DNA of 64,000 bases from CALKJU01 sp046349355 (GCA_046349355.1 JAXMCM010000015.1:357242-421241), one strand, 5' to 3'; numbered from the stretch's first letter, positions 48,598-56,923 are shown. The notes: generated from the letters alone by a model not told the origin. Numbers and translations: made by a program.

Positions 48598-49151
48598 CGG
48601 CGCTCGATCACTTCGACGGTCAGGTTGCGGTTGGTGTAGACGCAGATGTCGGCGGCGATGCCCATCGCCTTGCGGGCGATCTGCTCGGCGGTGAGGCCGT
48701 CGACATCGATCAGGGCGCGTGCGGCCGCCAGGGCGTAGGTGCCGCCCGAGCCGATGCCGATGACGCCGTCCTCGGGCTCGAGGACGTCGCCGGTGCCGGT
48801 CACGACCAGCGACACGTCGGCGTCGGCGACGATCATCATCGCCTCCAGCCGCCGCAGGTAGCGGTCGGTGCGCCAGTCCTTGGCGAGCTCGACGCAGGCC
48901 CGGGTCAGCTGGGACGGGTGCCGTTCCAGCTTGGCCTCGAGCCGCTCGAGCAGGGTGAAGGCGTCAGCCGTGCTGCCGGCGAAGCCGGCGACGATGTTGC
49001 CGCCGCCGATCCGCCGCACCTTGCGGGCGTTGCCCTTGATGACCGTGGCGCTGAGGCTGACCTGGCCGTCGCCGGCGACGACGACCTGGTTGCCCTTGCG
49101 CACGGAAAGAATCGTCGTGCCGTGCCACTGCGCGGCATCGCTGTCCTGCAT
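48594..49151 (-). CDS. hslV: HslV, peptidase subunit of the HslUV protease
   Basis: A 185-residue proteasome-like threonine peptidase. A propeptide of 11 residues precedes the catalytic Thr12 in HGTTILSVRKG, and GDGQVSLS, Lys in KGNARKVRRI and GSGGTYALAAARAL follow. It is made as a zymogen and processed at the Thr. It is followed directly by hslU. In many alphaproteobacteria the his operon lies on the other side; it is not present here. Confidence 0.97.
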   Translation of the reverse strand: MQDSDAAQWHGTTILSVRKGNQVVVAGDGQVSLSATVIKGNARKVRRIGGGNIVAGFAGSTADAFTLLERLEAKLERHPSQLTRACVELAKDWRTDRYLRRLEAMMIVADADVSLVVTGTGDVLEPEDGVIGIGSGGTYALAAARALIDVDGLTAEQIARKAMGIAADICVYTNRNLTVEVIERR

Positions 49152-49199
49152 ACCGCCTCACCGGGGGGAGCGCGCCTGCCGGGCGCGCGGTCGGCGGGG

Positions 49200-49228
49200 A
49201 TGTGGGCAGCTGCAGCGCGGCGTTCAAG
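49200..49228 (-). promoter_or_regulatory. Candidate heat-shock (sigma-32) promoter of hslVU
   Basis: On the minus strand CTTGAA (49228-49223) is followed after 16 bases by CCCACAT (49206-49200), close to the heat-shock pattern CTTGAA...CCCATNT and about 50 bases before the hslV start. hslVU belongs to the heat-shock regulon in most proteobacteria. The match is partial. Confidence 0.4.
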
Positions 49229-49469
49229 GCGCCGGGTCGGCGGCCTCCCCCTCGGCCTCGAGGCGATCGACGGCGCCGGCCAGGGTGCGCAGGGCGGCGA
49301 TCAGGCCGGCCTCGTCGCGCATGCGGAAGGCGCAGGCGACCAGCACGGCACCGCTGACCACGGCGTCGATCGCCGGGTCGCCGGCGAGGCCCGGCGGGAC
49401 CTGCTCGGCGCGGTGGCTCATGCCGGCCTGGTGCCAGGCGAGGTCGCTGATCATCGACTGCATGTGCAT
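49224..49469 (-). CDS. Small hypothetical protein upstream of hslV
   Basis: An 81-residue frame from the ATG at 49469 (MHMQSMISDLAWHQAG) with a C-terminal helical part (RDEAGLIAALRTLAGAVDRLEAEGEA) that could form a short coiled coil. I recognise no family and see no strong ribosome site. Composition is consistent with a real gene (Ala/Leu helix, not Arg-rich), but it could be fortuitous. It lies between hslV and a putative terminator. Confidence 0.4.
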   Translation of the reverse strand: MHMQSMISDLAWHQAGMSHRAEQVPPGLAGDPAIDAVVSGAVLVACAFRMRDEAGLIAALRTLAGAVDRLEAEGEAADPAP

Positions 49470-49512
49470 CGCGAGCGGTCCGAGGCTCCGGGGCGCGAGT
49501 CGCGGCCCCTCC

Positions 49513-49618
49513 AAAAAGGACGCCCCCGTCGACCGAGGCCGGCGGGGGCGCAGTGAGGGAGGGAGGCACCGTCTGACTTGACAATCGTGAACATAACCCT
49601 GACGCGAGTTACGATCAA
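49513..49618 (-). ncRNA. Possible small RNA with anti-Shine-Dalgarno stretch and own terminator
   Basis: On the minus strand a promoter-like pair TTGATC (49618-49613) and TATGTT (49595-49590), 17 bases apart, is followed by CCTCCCTCCCTC (49566-49555). A hairpin CGCCCCCG/CGGGGGCG (49550-49543 with 49528-49521) with a 14-base loop is then followed by TCCTTTTTGG, an intrinsic terminator. A transcript of about 70 bases would result, with a C-rich anti-Shine-Dalgarno motif like that of some alphaproteobacterial stress sRNAs. It could instead be a terminated leader of the genes downstream. Confidence 0.42.
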
Positions 49619-50008
49619 CAAAAAAATAAAGCTCGCAACCTAGTACAGCAATGCATGCGACGAGATTGCAGTGGACGTTTTTCGGGATTTTGCCTACAAC
49701 TTTATCTACTTCGACAGCGGCGATCGACTGCCGACCAAGGTCGCGCCCGATCCGGCCGCTAGATCAAGAATTTGCGCGCAAGTGCTCGTTGAAGCTTCAG
49801 CTTAACTGCCAAACCCCTTCCAGCGATCGAGACGCCCTCCAAGGCTCAGATGTTACCTTAGCTTCGAAGGCCAATCAACGAGCGTTCAACGATTTTTCTT
49901 GCAATGCGCGCTTGCGGTCGGGGCAGGTCCGGCGTGGTGGTGGCGGAGTGCGGCGAACTGCGGTAGACCCCCGGCCACCCCGCGAAATCCCCTTCCCCCA
50001 GTGCGACG
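49619..50008. other. AT-rich stretch without a gene
   Basis: About 390 bases before the YebC gene hold no convincing coding region. From about 49570 to 49915 G+C drops to roughly 50% (about 43% in 49621-49680), against about 70% around it. It includes an A-run (49619-49630) and a ten-base palindrome TGAAGCTTCA (49790-49799). Translations in all frames look random. It may contain the YebC promoter, small RNA sequence or the remnant of acquired DNA. Confidence 0.6.
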
Positions 50009-50755
50009 ATGGCCGGTCATTCCCAGTTCAAGAACATCATGCACCGCAAGGGCCGCCAGGACGCGGTCCGGGCCCGCATGTTCACGCGGCTCCTGCGCGA
50101 GGTCCTGATGGCCGCCAAGAGCGGCCTGCCCGACCCGGCAGGAAACCCACGGTTGCGTACGGCCATCCAGGCCGCGCGCGCCGCCAACGTCCCCAAGGAC
50201 AACATCGAGCGGGCGATCAAGCGGGCGCAGGGTGCCCAGAGCGAGAGCTACGACGAGGTGCGCTACGAGGGCTACGGGCCCGGCGGCGTCGCCCTGATCG
50301 TCGAGGTCCTGACCGACAACCGCAACCGCACCGCCAGCGAGGTCCGCGCCGCCTTCACCCGGTTCGGCGGGTCGCTCGGCGAGACCAACAGCGTCAGCTT
50401 CCAGTTCGAGCGCATCGGGCAGATCCGCTACCCGGCCGAGGCCGCATCGGCGGACGACATGCTGGAGGCCGCCATCGACGCCGGCGCCTCCGACTGCGAC
50501 AGCTCCGAGGCCGGCCACGAGATCACCTGCGCGCCGGACGACCTCAGCGCGGTGCGCGACGCGCTGGAAGCGCGGTTCGGGGCTCCCGAGCAGGCGAGCC
50601 TCGGCTGGCGGCCCAACGTCACCGTGCCGGTCGACGACGAGCGTGCCGACGTGCTGTTCAAGCTGCTGGAGCAGCTCGACGAGAACGACGACGTGCAGCG
50701 CGTGGTCGGCAACTTCGAGGTCTCGGACGCTGCCCTGGCGCGCCTGAACGCCTGA
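50009..50755 (+). CDS. yebC: YebC/PmpR family protein
   Basis: A 248-residue conserved protein: MAGHSQFKNIMHRKGRQDA, then KNIERAIKRAQG-type sequence (DNIERAIKRAQGAQSESY), YEGYGPGGVALIVEVLTDNRNRT and the C-terminal RPNVTVPVDDERADVL. Members act as DNA-binding regulators or, as recent work on the family indicates, translation factors for difficult motifs. It directly precedes ruvC, as in many proteobacteria, and its stop overlaps the ruvC ATG (TGATG). Confidence 0.95.
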   Translation: MAGHSQFKNIMHRKGRQDAVRARMFTRLLREVLMAAKSGLPDPAGNPRLRTAIQAARAANVPKDNIERAIKRAQGAQSESYDEVRYEGYGPGGVALIVEVLTDNRNRTASEVRAAFTRFGGSLGETNSVSFQFERIGQIRYPAEAASADDMLEAAIDAGASDCDSSEAGHEITCAPDDLSAVRDALEARFGAPEQASLGWRPNVTVPVDDERADVLFKLLEQLDENDDVQRVVGNFEVSDAALARLNA

Positions 50756-51264
50756 TGCGCCTGATCGGCCTCGATCCCGGACTGCGCCACACCGGCTGGG
50801 GCGTGGTCGAGGCCGAGGGCTCGAGGCTGCGCTTCCTCGCCTGCGGCACCGTCAGCAGCGACGGCAGCGCCGACATCGCCACCCGCCTGACCCAGCTCTA
50901 TGCCGGTCTCGCCGAGGTGCTGCGCTGCTGGCAGCCCGGCGCCGCGGCCGTCGAGCGGACCGTGGTCAACCGCAACCCCGATTCCTCGCTCAAGCTCGGC
51001 CATGCCCGCGGCGTGGTGCTGCTGGTCGCGGCGCACGGCGGGATGCCGGTCGCCGAGTACGGCTCGATGGAGGTCAAGCGGGCCGTCACCGGCACCGGCC
51101 ACGCCGCCAAGGAGCAGGTGGCGATGATGGTCCGTGTCCTGCTCGGACCCGATGTCGAGGCCAAGGCCGACGCCGCCGACGCGCTGGCTGTCGCGATCTG
51201 CCACGCGCACCACCTCGGCACGCAGCGCACGCTCGGCCGTTACCTCGCGGAGCAGCGGGCATGA
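50755..51264 (+). CDS. ruvC: Crossover junction endodeoxyribonuclease RuvC
   Basis: A 169-residue Holliday-junction resolvase. The acidic active site is visible: Asp7 (GLDPGLRHTGWG), Glu67 (AAAVERTVVNRNPDSSLKLG) and Asp139/Asp142 (KADAADALA). It cleaves junctions moved by RuvAB. Its end overlaps the ruvA start by four bases. Confidence 0.96.
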   Translation: MRLIGLDPGLRHTGWGVVEAEGSRLRFLACGTVSSDGSADIATRLTQLYAGLAEVLRCWQPGAAAVERTVVNRNPDSSLKLGHARGVVLLVAAHGGMPVAEYGSMEVKRAVTGTGHAAKEQVAMMVRVLLGPDVEAKADAADALAVAICHAHHLGTQRTLGRYLAEQRA

Positions 51265-51869
51265 TCGCCCTGCTGCGCGGCCGGCTGACGGCGCTGCAGG
51301 ACGACACGGCGATCATCGACGTGAACGGCGTCGGCTACCTCGTCCATCTCGCCCCGCGCACGCTCGAGGCGCTGCAGCGCCAGGGCGAGGTCGCCGAGCT
51401 GCACGTCGAGACCCAGGTCCGCGACGATGCGATCACGCTGTTCGGCTTCCTCGACCCGGCCGAGCGCGCCTGGTTCCGCCAGCTGCAGGGCATCCAGGGC
51501 GTCGGCGCGCGGATCGCGCTCGCGGTGCTGGGCATCCTCTCGCCCGACCAGCTGGTCACCGCCATCGCCGCGCAGGACCGCACCGCGCTGACCCGGGCGT
51601 CCGGTGTCGGCCCCAAGCTGGCGGCGCGCATCGTCGCCGAGCTGAAGGACCGGGTCGGCGGCCTGCCGGTGCCGACCGGCCGCCAGGCTCCTGCCGGCGT
51701 TGCGGCGCTACCGGCCGGTCCGGCCGAGGATGCGGTGTCGGCCCTGGTCAATCTCGGCTACGCCCGCGCCGATGCCTTCGCCGCTGTCGCCCGTGGCCGG
51801 GCGAGCCTCGGCGAGTCCGCCGGGGTCGGCGAGCTCGTGCGGCACGGACTCAAGGAACTGTCCGGATGA
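51261..51869 (+). CDS. ruvA: Holliday junction DNA helicase subunit RuvA
   Basis: A 202-residue junction-binding protein. The N-terminal OB fold is MIALLRGRLTALQDDTAIID with VNGVGYLVHL; two helix-hairpin-helix motifs follow (LQGIQGVGARIALAVLG and ASGVGPKLAARIVAELKD); and the C-terminal domain that contacts RuvB is EDAVSALVNLGYARADA. The next gene, coupled through ATGA, is aroA, not ruvB. Confidence 0.96.
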   Translation: MIALLRGRLTALQDDTAIIDVNGVGYLVHLAPRTLEALQRQGEVAELHVETQVRDDAITLFGFLDPAERAWFRQLQGIQGVGARIALAVLGILSPDQLVTAIAAQDRTALTRASGVGPKLAARIVAELKDRVGGLPVPTGRQAPAGVAALPAGPAEDAVSALVNLGYARADAFAAVARGRASLGESAGVGELVRHGLKELSG

Positions 51870-53134
51870 CCCTGACCGCTCGCTCGGTCACCATCGTCCC
51901 GCCGGCCCGGCCGCTGGTCGGCCGCGTCGCCCCACCGGGATCGAAGTCGATCACCAACCGCGCCCTGCTGCTGGCCGGGCTCGCCGCCGGGACCAGCCGG
52001 CTGACCGGTGCCCTGAAGAGCGACGACACCCGCTACATGGCGGCTGCCCTGCGGGCGATAGGCGTGACCGTCGCGGAACCGGATGCCACCGGCTTCGTCG
52101 TTTCGGGCACGGGCCGGCTGCTGCCGCCGGCGGAACCGCTGTTCCTCGGCAATGCCGGCACGGCGACCCGCTTCCTCACCGCCGCGGCCGCGACCGTCGA
52201 GGGCACCGTCGTCGTCGACGGCGATGCGCACATGCGCAAGCGGCCCATCGAGCCGCTGGTCAGGGCGCTGCGCTCGCTGGGCGTGGATGTCGCCGCCCCG
52301 ACCGGCTGCCCGCCGGTCACCGTGCACGGCAAGGGCCGCCTCGCCGGCGGCCGGGTCGAGGTCGATGCCGGGCTGTCGAGCCAGTACGTCTCGGCCCTGC
52401 TGATGATGGCGCCGCTGAGCCGCGAACCGGTCGAGGTGGCCCTGGTCGGCAGCCAGATCGGGGCCCGCGGCTACATCGACCTGACGGTGGCGGCGATGGC
52501 GGCGTTCGGCGCCCGGGTCGAGCGGCAGGGCGACGGCGTCTGGCGCATCCAGCCGACCGGCTACACCGCGCACGACCTGGCCATCGAGCCCGATGCCTCG
52601 GCCGCGACCTATCTCTGGGCCGCCGAGGCCCTGACCCGCGGGACCATCGATCTCGGCACCCCGGCCGACGCCTTCACCCAGCCCGACGCCCGGGCGCATG
52701 CCCTGATCGCCCGCTTCCCGCACCTGCCGCCGGTCATCGAGGGCTCGCAGATGCAGGACGCCATCCCGACGCTGGCGGTGCTCGCCGCCTTCAACGAGAC
52801 CCCGGTCCGCTTCACCGGCATCGCCAACCTGCGCGTCAAGGAGTGCGACCGCGTCGCGGCGCTGGCCACCGAGCTGTCGCGCATCCGCCCTGGCCTCGCC
52901 GTCGAGGAGGGCGACGACCTCGTCGTCGCGTCGGACCCGTCCTTGGCGGGAGCGACGCTGCCGACCCGCATCGAGACCTATGCCGACCACCGCATCGCCA
53001 TGAGCTTCGCGCTCGCCGGCCTGCGCATCCACGGCATCACCATCCTCGACCCCGGCTGCGTGGCCAAGACCTGGCCCGGCTACTGGCAGGCGCTGGCGAG
53101 CCTCGGCGTCGAGCTGCACGAGGCCGCCGGGTGA
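51866..53134 (+). CDS. aroA: 3-phosphoshikimate 1-carboxyvinyltransferase (EPSP synthase)
   Basis: A 422-residue shikimate-pathway enzyme joining shikimate 3-phosphate and PEP. Lys27 lies in APPGSKSITNRALLLA, and LFLGNAGTATRFLTAAAA is the first signature with Phe103 where class I enzymes have Pro. Also seen are QYVSALLMMAPL, IANLRVKECDRVAAL and ETYADHRIAMSFALAGL. It is wedged between ruvA and ruvB, overlapping both by four bases (ATGA before, GTGA after), so translation of the three is coupled. Confidence 0.95.
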   Translation: MTLTARSVTIVPPARPLVGRVAPPGSKSITNRALLLAGLAAGTSRLTGALKSDDTRYMAAALRAIGVTVAEPDATGFVVSGTGRLLPPAEPLFLGNAGTATRFLTAAAATVEGTVVVDGDAHMRKRPIEPLVRALRSLGVDVAAPTGCPPVTVHGKGRLAGGRVEVDAGLSSQYVSALLMMAPLSREPVEVALVGSQIGARGYIDLTVAAMAAFGARVERQGDGVWRIQPTGYTAHDLAIEPDASAATYLWAAEALTRGTIDLGTPADAFTQPDARAHALIARFPHLPPVIEGSQMQDAIPTLAVLAAFNETPVRFTGIANLRVKECDRVAALATELSRIRPGLAVEEGDDLVVASDPSLAGATLPTRIETYADHRIAMSFALAGLRIHGITILDPGCVAKTWPGYWQALASLGVELHEAAG

Positions 53135-54165
53135 GCACGCGGCTGATCGCCCCCGAGGTCACCGGCGAGGACAGCGAGGGCTCGCTGCGCCCGCGGCGGC
53201 TCGCCGAGTTCATCGGCCAGCAGCAGCTGCGCACCAACCTCGGCGTGTTCATCGGCGCCGCCAAGGCGCGCGGCGAGGCGCTCGACCACGCGCTGTTCGC
53301 CGGCCCGCCCGGGCTCGGCAAGACGACGCTGGCGCAGATCGTCGCCGCCGAGCTCGGCGTCGGCTTCCGCATGACCAGCGGGCCGATCATCGTCCGTGCC
53401 GGCGACCTCGCCGCCCTGCTCACCAACCTGCAGCCGCGCGACGTCCTGTTCATCGACGAGATCCACCGCCTCTCGCCGGTGGTCGAGGAGGTCCTCTATC
53501 CGGCGATGGAGGACTTCCAGCTCGACCTGATGATCGGCGAGGGCCCGTCGGCGCGCTCGGTGCGCATCGACCTGCCGCCGTTCACGCTGGTCGGCGCCAC
53601 CACCCGCACCGGCCTGCTGACGACGCCGCTGCGCGACCGCTTCGGCATCCTCTGCCGGCTGAGCTTCTACGAGCAGGCCGAGCTCGAGGCGATCGTCGTC
53701 CGCGCCGCCCGCCTGCTCGGCATCGGCCTGCTCCCCGACGGGGCCCGGGAGATCGCGCGGCGCGCCCGTGGCACCCCGCGCGTCGCCACCCGCCTGCTGC
53801 GCCGGGTCCGCGACTTCGCCACCTTCGCTGGCGAGGACAGCGTCGGCGGCCGCCTCGCCGACGAGGCGCTGACCCGGCTCGAGGTCGACCAGCTGGGCCT
53901 CGACAGCCTCGACCGCCGCTACCTCGGCGCCATCGCCAACAACTATGGCGGCGGGCCGGTCGGCGTGGAGACGCTGGCGGCGGCGCTGTCGGAGCAGCGC
54001 GACACGCTCGAGGAGACGGTCGAGCCGTTCCTGCTGCAGCAGGGCCTGCTGCAGCGCACGCCGCGCGGCCGCCTGCTGACCCAGCTGGCATGGCAGCATC
54101 TCGGCCTCGCCCCGCCGCGGCGCGACCTTGGCCAGGCGCAGCTGTTCGATCCCGACGAGCCGTGA
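53131..54165 (+). CDS. ruvB: Holliday junction branch migration ATPase RuvB
   Basis: A 344-residue AAA+ motor. LRPRRLAEFIGQQQLRTNL leads into Walker A GPPGLGKT at 58-65, Walker B is VLFIDEIHRL, sensor I is LVGATTRTGLLTTPLRDRFG with the arginine finger, and the winged-helix C-terminus contains GGGPVGVETLAAAL and EPFLLQQGLLQRTPRGR. A GTG start overlaps the aroA stop. Confidence 0.96.
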   Translation: MSTRLIAPEVTGEDSEGSLRPRRLAEFIGQQQLRTNLGVFIGAAKARGEALDHALFAGPPGLGKTTLAQIVAAELGVGFRMTSGPIIVRAGDLAALLTNLQPRDVLFIDEIHRLSPVVEEVLYPAMEDFQLDLMIGEGPSARSVRIDLPPFTLVGATTRTGLLTTPLRDRFGILCRLSFYEQAELEAIVVRAARLLGIGLLPDGAREIARRARGTPRVATRLLRRVRDFATFAGEDSVGGRLADEALTRLEVDQLGLDSLDRRYLGAIANNYGGGPVGVETLAAALSEQRDTLEETVEPFLLQQGLLQRTPRGRLLTQLAWQHLGLAPPRRDLGQAQLFDPDEP

Positions 54166-54569
54166 CCCACGTCTGGCCGATCCGCGTCTACTACGAGGAC
54201 ACCGACGCCGGTGGCGTGGTCTACCACGCCAACTACCTGGCCTATGCCGAGCGGGCCCGCAGCGAATGGCTGCGCGCGCTGGGCCTGCCGCACGACGAGG
54301 TGATGCGCCGGCATGGCGGCCAGTGGGCGGTGCACCATCTCGCGATCACCTACCGCCGGCCGGCGCGGCTGGATGACCTGGTCGAGGTCGTCACCAGCCT
54401 CGAGGGCATCGGCGGGGCGCGGGTGAAGCTGCGCCAGGAGATCGTCCGCGCCGGAATGGTGTTGGCGTCGCTCGCCGTCGAGGTGGCGCTGATCACCACC
54501 GACGGCCGGCCGCTGCGCCTGCCGCCGGCGCTCCGGGCCGTGATGGAGCCGGCGACGGGCGCGACTTGA
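54162..54569 (+). CDS. ybgC: Tol-Pal-associated acyl-CoA thioesterase YbgC
   Basis: A 135-residue hotdog-fold thioesterase. Asp15 in YYEDTDAGGVVYHANYL is the catalytic residue, followed by RARSEWLRALGL and the central RRPARLDDLVEV strand. The GTG start overlaps the ruvB stop. It precedes tolQ in the usual order of the Tol-Pal cluster; the physiological acyl-CoA is uncertain. Confidence 0.94.
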   Translation: MTHVWPIRVYYEDTDAGGVVYHANYLAYAERARSEWLRALGLPHDEVMRRHGGQWAVHHLAITYRRPARLDDLVEVVTSLEGIGGARVKLRQEIVRAGMVLASLAVEVALITTDGRPLRLPPALRAVMEPATGAT

Positions 54570-54595
54570 CAGCGAGCCGCGCGTTCGGGTTTACG
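54566..54595 (+). promoter_or_regulatory. Candidate promoter of the tol operon over the ybgC stop codon
   Basis: A perfect TTGACA (54566-54571) contains the ybgC stop codon; TTTACG (54590-54595), a weak -10, follows after 18 bases. It lies 114 bases before tolQ. Confidence 0.35.
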
Positions 54596-54605
54596 TCACC
54601 CTGAA

Positions 54606-54622
54606 AAGCCGCAAGGCGGCTT
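54606..54622 (+). other. Hairpin between ybgC and tolQ
   Basis: AAGCCGC (54606-54612) pairs with GCGGCTT (54616-54622) around AAG. No T-run follows (CAAGTTCC), so termination would be weak at best; it may be a leader hairpin of the tolQ message. Confidence 0.35.
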
Positions 54623-54708
54623 CAAGTTCCCGTTCCAACCCGTTGCGCTTTCAGCCTATTCCGCTGACCTGAACGCCCCGCCGGGACAGCCGGCGAGCCC
54701 GAGGAGCC

Positions 54709-55431
<723 letters not shown>

Positions 55432-55435
55432 GCGG

Positions 55436-55879
55436 ATGGGTGCCGCCGCCGCACCGACCAAGGGCAAGGGCCGCCGCCGCCGCGGCCGCCGCCAGCTCGC
55501 CGACATCAACGTCACGCCGATGGTGGATGTGATGCTGGTGCTGCTCGTTGTCTTCATGGTGACGGCGCCGCTGATGACCACCGGCGTCGCCGTCGACCTG
55601 CCGAAGACCGAGAGCTCGCCCATGCCGGGGCAGGACGAGCCGCTGAGCGTGACCGTGGGTGCCGACGGCAAGATCTACCTGCAGGAGAGCGAGATCGCGC
55701 TGGACCAGCTGGGGCCGCGCCTGCTGGCGGTGACCGAGCGCAAGCCGGACACCCGCATCTTCGTGCGCGGCGACCGCCGCGTCGACTACGGCCAGGTGAT
55801 GGCGGTGGTCAGCGCCATCAATGCCGCCGGCATCACCAAGGTGGCGCTGCTGACCGAAGCGCCGCAGCCGGCGCCATGA
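55436..55879 (+). CDS. tolR: Tol-Pal system protein TolR
   Basis: A 147-residue protein with one membrane helix (about 29-47: VDVMLVLLVVFMVTAPLM). The channel Asp lies in INVTPMVDVMLVL. A basic N-terminus (GKGRRRRGRRQ) precedes it, and the periplasmic domain (ITVGADG-like SVTVGADGKIYL, VFVRGDRRVDYGQVM-like) follows. It starts five bases after tolQ. A 13-codon frame lies between its stop and tolA. Confidence 0.95.
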   Translation: MGAAAAPTKGKGRRRRGRRQLADINVTPMVDVMLVLLVVFMVTAPLMTTGVAVDLPKTESSPMPGQDEPLSVTVGADGKIYLQESEIALDQLGPRLLAVTERKPDTRIFVRGDRRVDYGQVMAVVSAINAAGITKVALLTEAPQPAP

Positions 55880-55917
55880 CGACAGCCGCCCTGCCCCTGA
55901 CGGCCGGCCGGAGCTGA
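55876..55917 (+). other. Thirteen-codon frame linking tolR to tolA
   Basis: An ATG overlapping the tolR stop (ATGA) opens MTTAALPLTAGRS and stops at 55915-55917, four bases before the tolA ATG and just after its GGAG (55910-55913). It would keep ribosomes on the message across the gap. The peptide itself is probably meaningless. Confidence 0.3.
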
Positions 55918-55921
55918 GCCG

Positions 55922-56923
55922 ATGCGGCGCGGCCTCCTGCTGTCGGTCGCCTTCCACGCGGCGGTCGGCGTGCTCCTCGTCGTCGGCCTCGCCCGCTTCG
56001 GCCGCGAGCTGCCGGCCGAGCAGCTGGTGACCGTCGAGATCGTCTCGGCCGAAACGCTGCCGGCCGCCGAGGCCCAGGCGGCGACCGCGCCGAAGCCCGA
56101 GCAGGCCGCTGCCAGCCCCGCCCCGGCCGCCAAGCCCGAGGAACCGGAGCCGCCGAAGCCGGAGCCGCCCAAGCCCGAGCCCCCGCCGGAGCCGGCACCG
56201 CCGAAGCCGGAGCCGCCGAAGCCCGAACCCCCGAAGCCCGAACCGCCACCGCCGGAACCGCCGAAGCCGACGCCGCCCCCGCCGGAGCCGCCCAAGCCCG
56301 TGGCCAAGGCCGAGCCGCCGCCGAAGCCCGATCCGAAGCCGGCCCCGCCGAAGCCGCCCGAGCCCAGGAAGCCGGAGCCGGAGAAGAAGGCGGAGAAGAA
56401 GCCCGAGCCCGAGAAGAAGCCGCCGCCGCCGAAGAAGCCGGAGCCGAAGAAGGCCGAGCCCAAGGCGGAGGAGGAGAAGGCCGACTTCGCCTCGCTGCTG
56501 CGCAGCGTCGAGAAGCTCGACAAGCGGACCACGGCGGCCGAGACCCGCGAGGGCAAGGGGGCCGGCGCCAAGCCCGGCAAGTCCGGCAGCAGCGACGGGC
56601 CGGCCGTGGCGCAGATGAGCCCGTCGCAGCTCGCCGGGATGATCAGCCGGCAGGTGACGCCATGCTGGCGCATCCCGATCGGGGCGCAGGGCGGCGAGCG
56701 CATGCGCACCGAGCTCAACATCGTCATCGGCGCCGACGGCAACGTTGTCTCCGTCGACCCCCTCGACGCCGGACGCATGGCGTCCGATCCTGTCTACCGC
56801 GCGTTCGCCGAAAGTGCCGTCCGCGCCGTCAGGGCCTGCTCGCCGCTGAAGCTGCCACCGGAGTCCTACCAGCAATGGCGCAACGTGATCTTCAACTTCG
56901 ATCCGGCGATGCTGGCGGGATGA
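55922..56923 (+). CDS. tolA: Tol-Pal system protein TolA
   Basis: A 333-residue protein that spans the periplasm. One N-terminal helix (about 3-24: LLLSVAFHAAVGVLLVVGLA) is followed by a long Pro/Lys/Glu-rich arm (about 60-185) made of repeats such as PPKPEPPKPEPP and KKPEPEKK. A C-terminal domain (about 225-333) has conserved Cys near MISRQVTPCWRIP and RACSPLKLP. The arm replaces the Ala/Lys helix of enterobacterial TolA with a polyproline-type rod. Confidence 0.92.
   Translation: MRRGLLLSVAFHAAVGVLLVVGLARFGRELPAEQLVTVEIVSAETLPAAEAQAATAPKPEQAAASPAPAAKPEEPEPPKPEPPKPEPPPEPAPPKPEPPKPEPPKPEPPPPEPPKPTPPPPEPPKPVAKAEPPPKPDPKPAPPKPPEPRKPEPEKKAEKKPEPEKKPPPPKKPEPKKAEPKAEEEKADFASLLRSVEKLDKRTTAAETREGKGAGAKPGKSGSSDGPAVAQMSPSQLAGMISRQVTPCWRIPIGAQGGERMRTELNIVIGADGNVVSVDPLDAGRMASDPVYRAFAESAVRAVRACSPLKLPPESYQQWRNVIFNFDPAMLAG

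Noticed and set aside
49651..50754. Frame reading into ruvC from the AT-rich region
   Set aside because: The upstream part covers yebC in another frame and shows no similarity; RuvC's normal start is the ATG at 50755.
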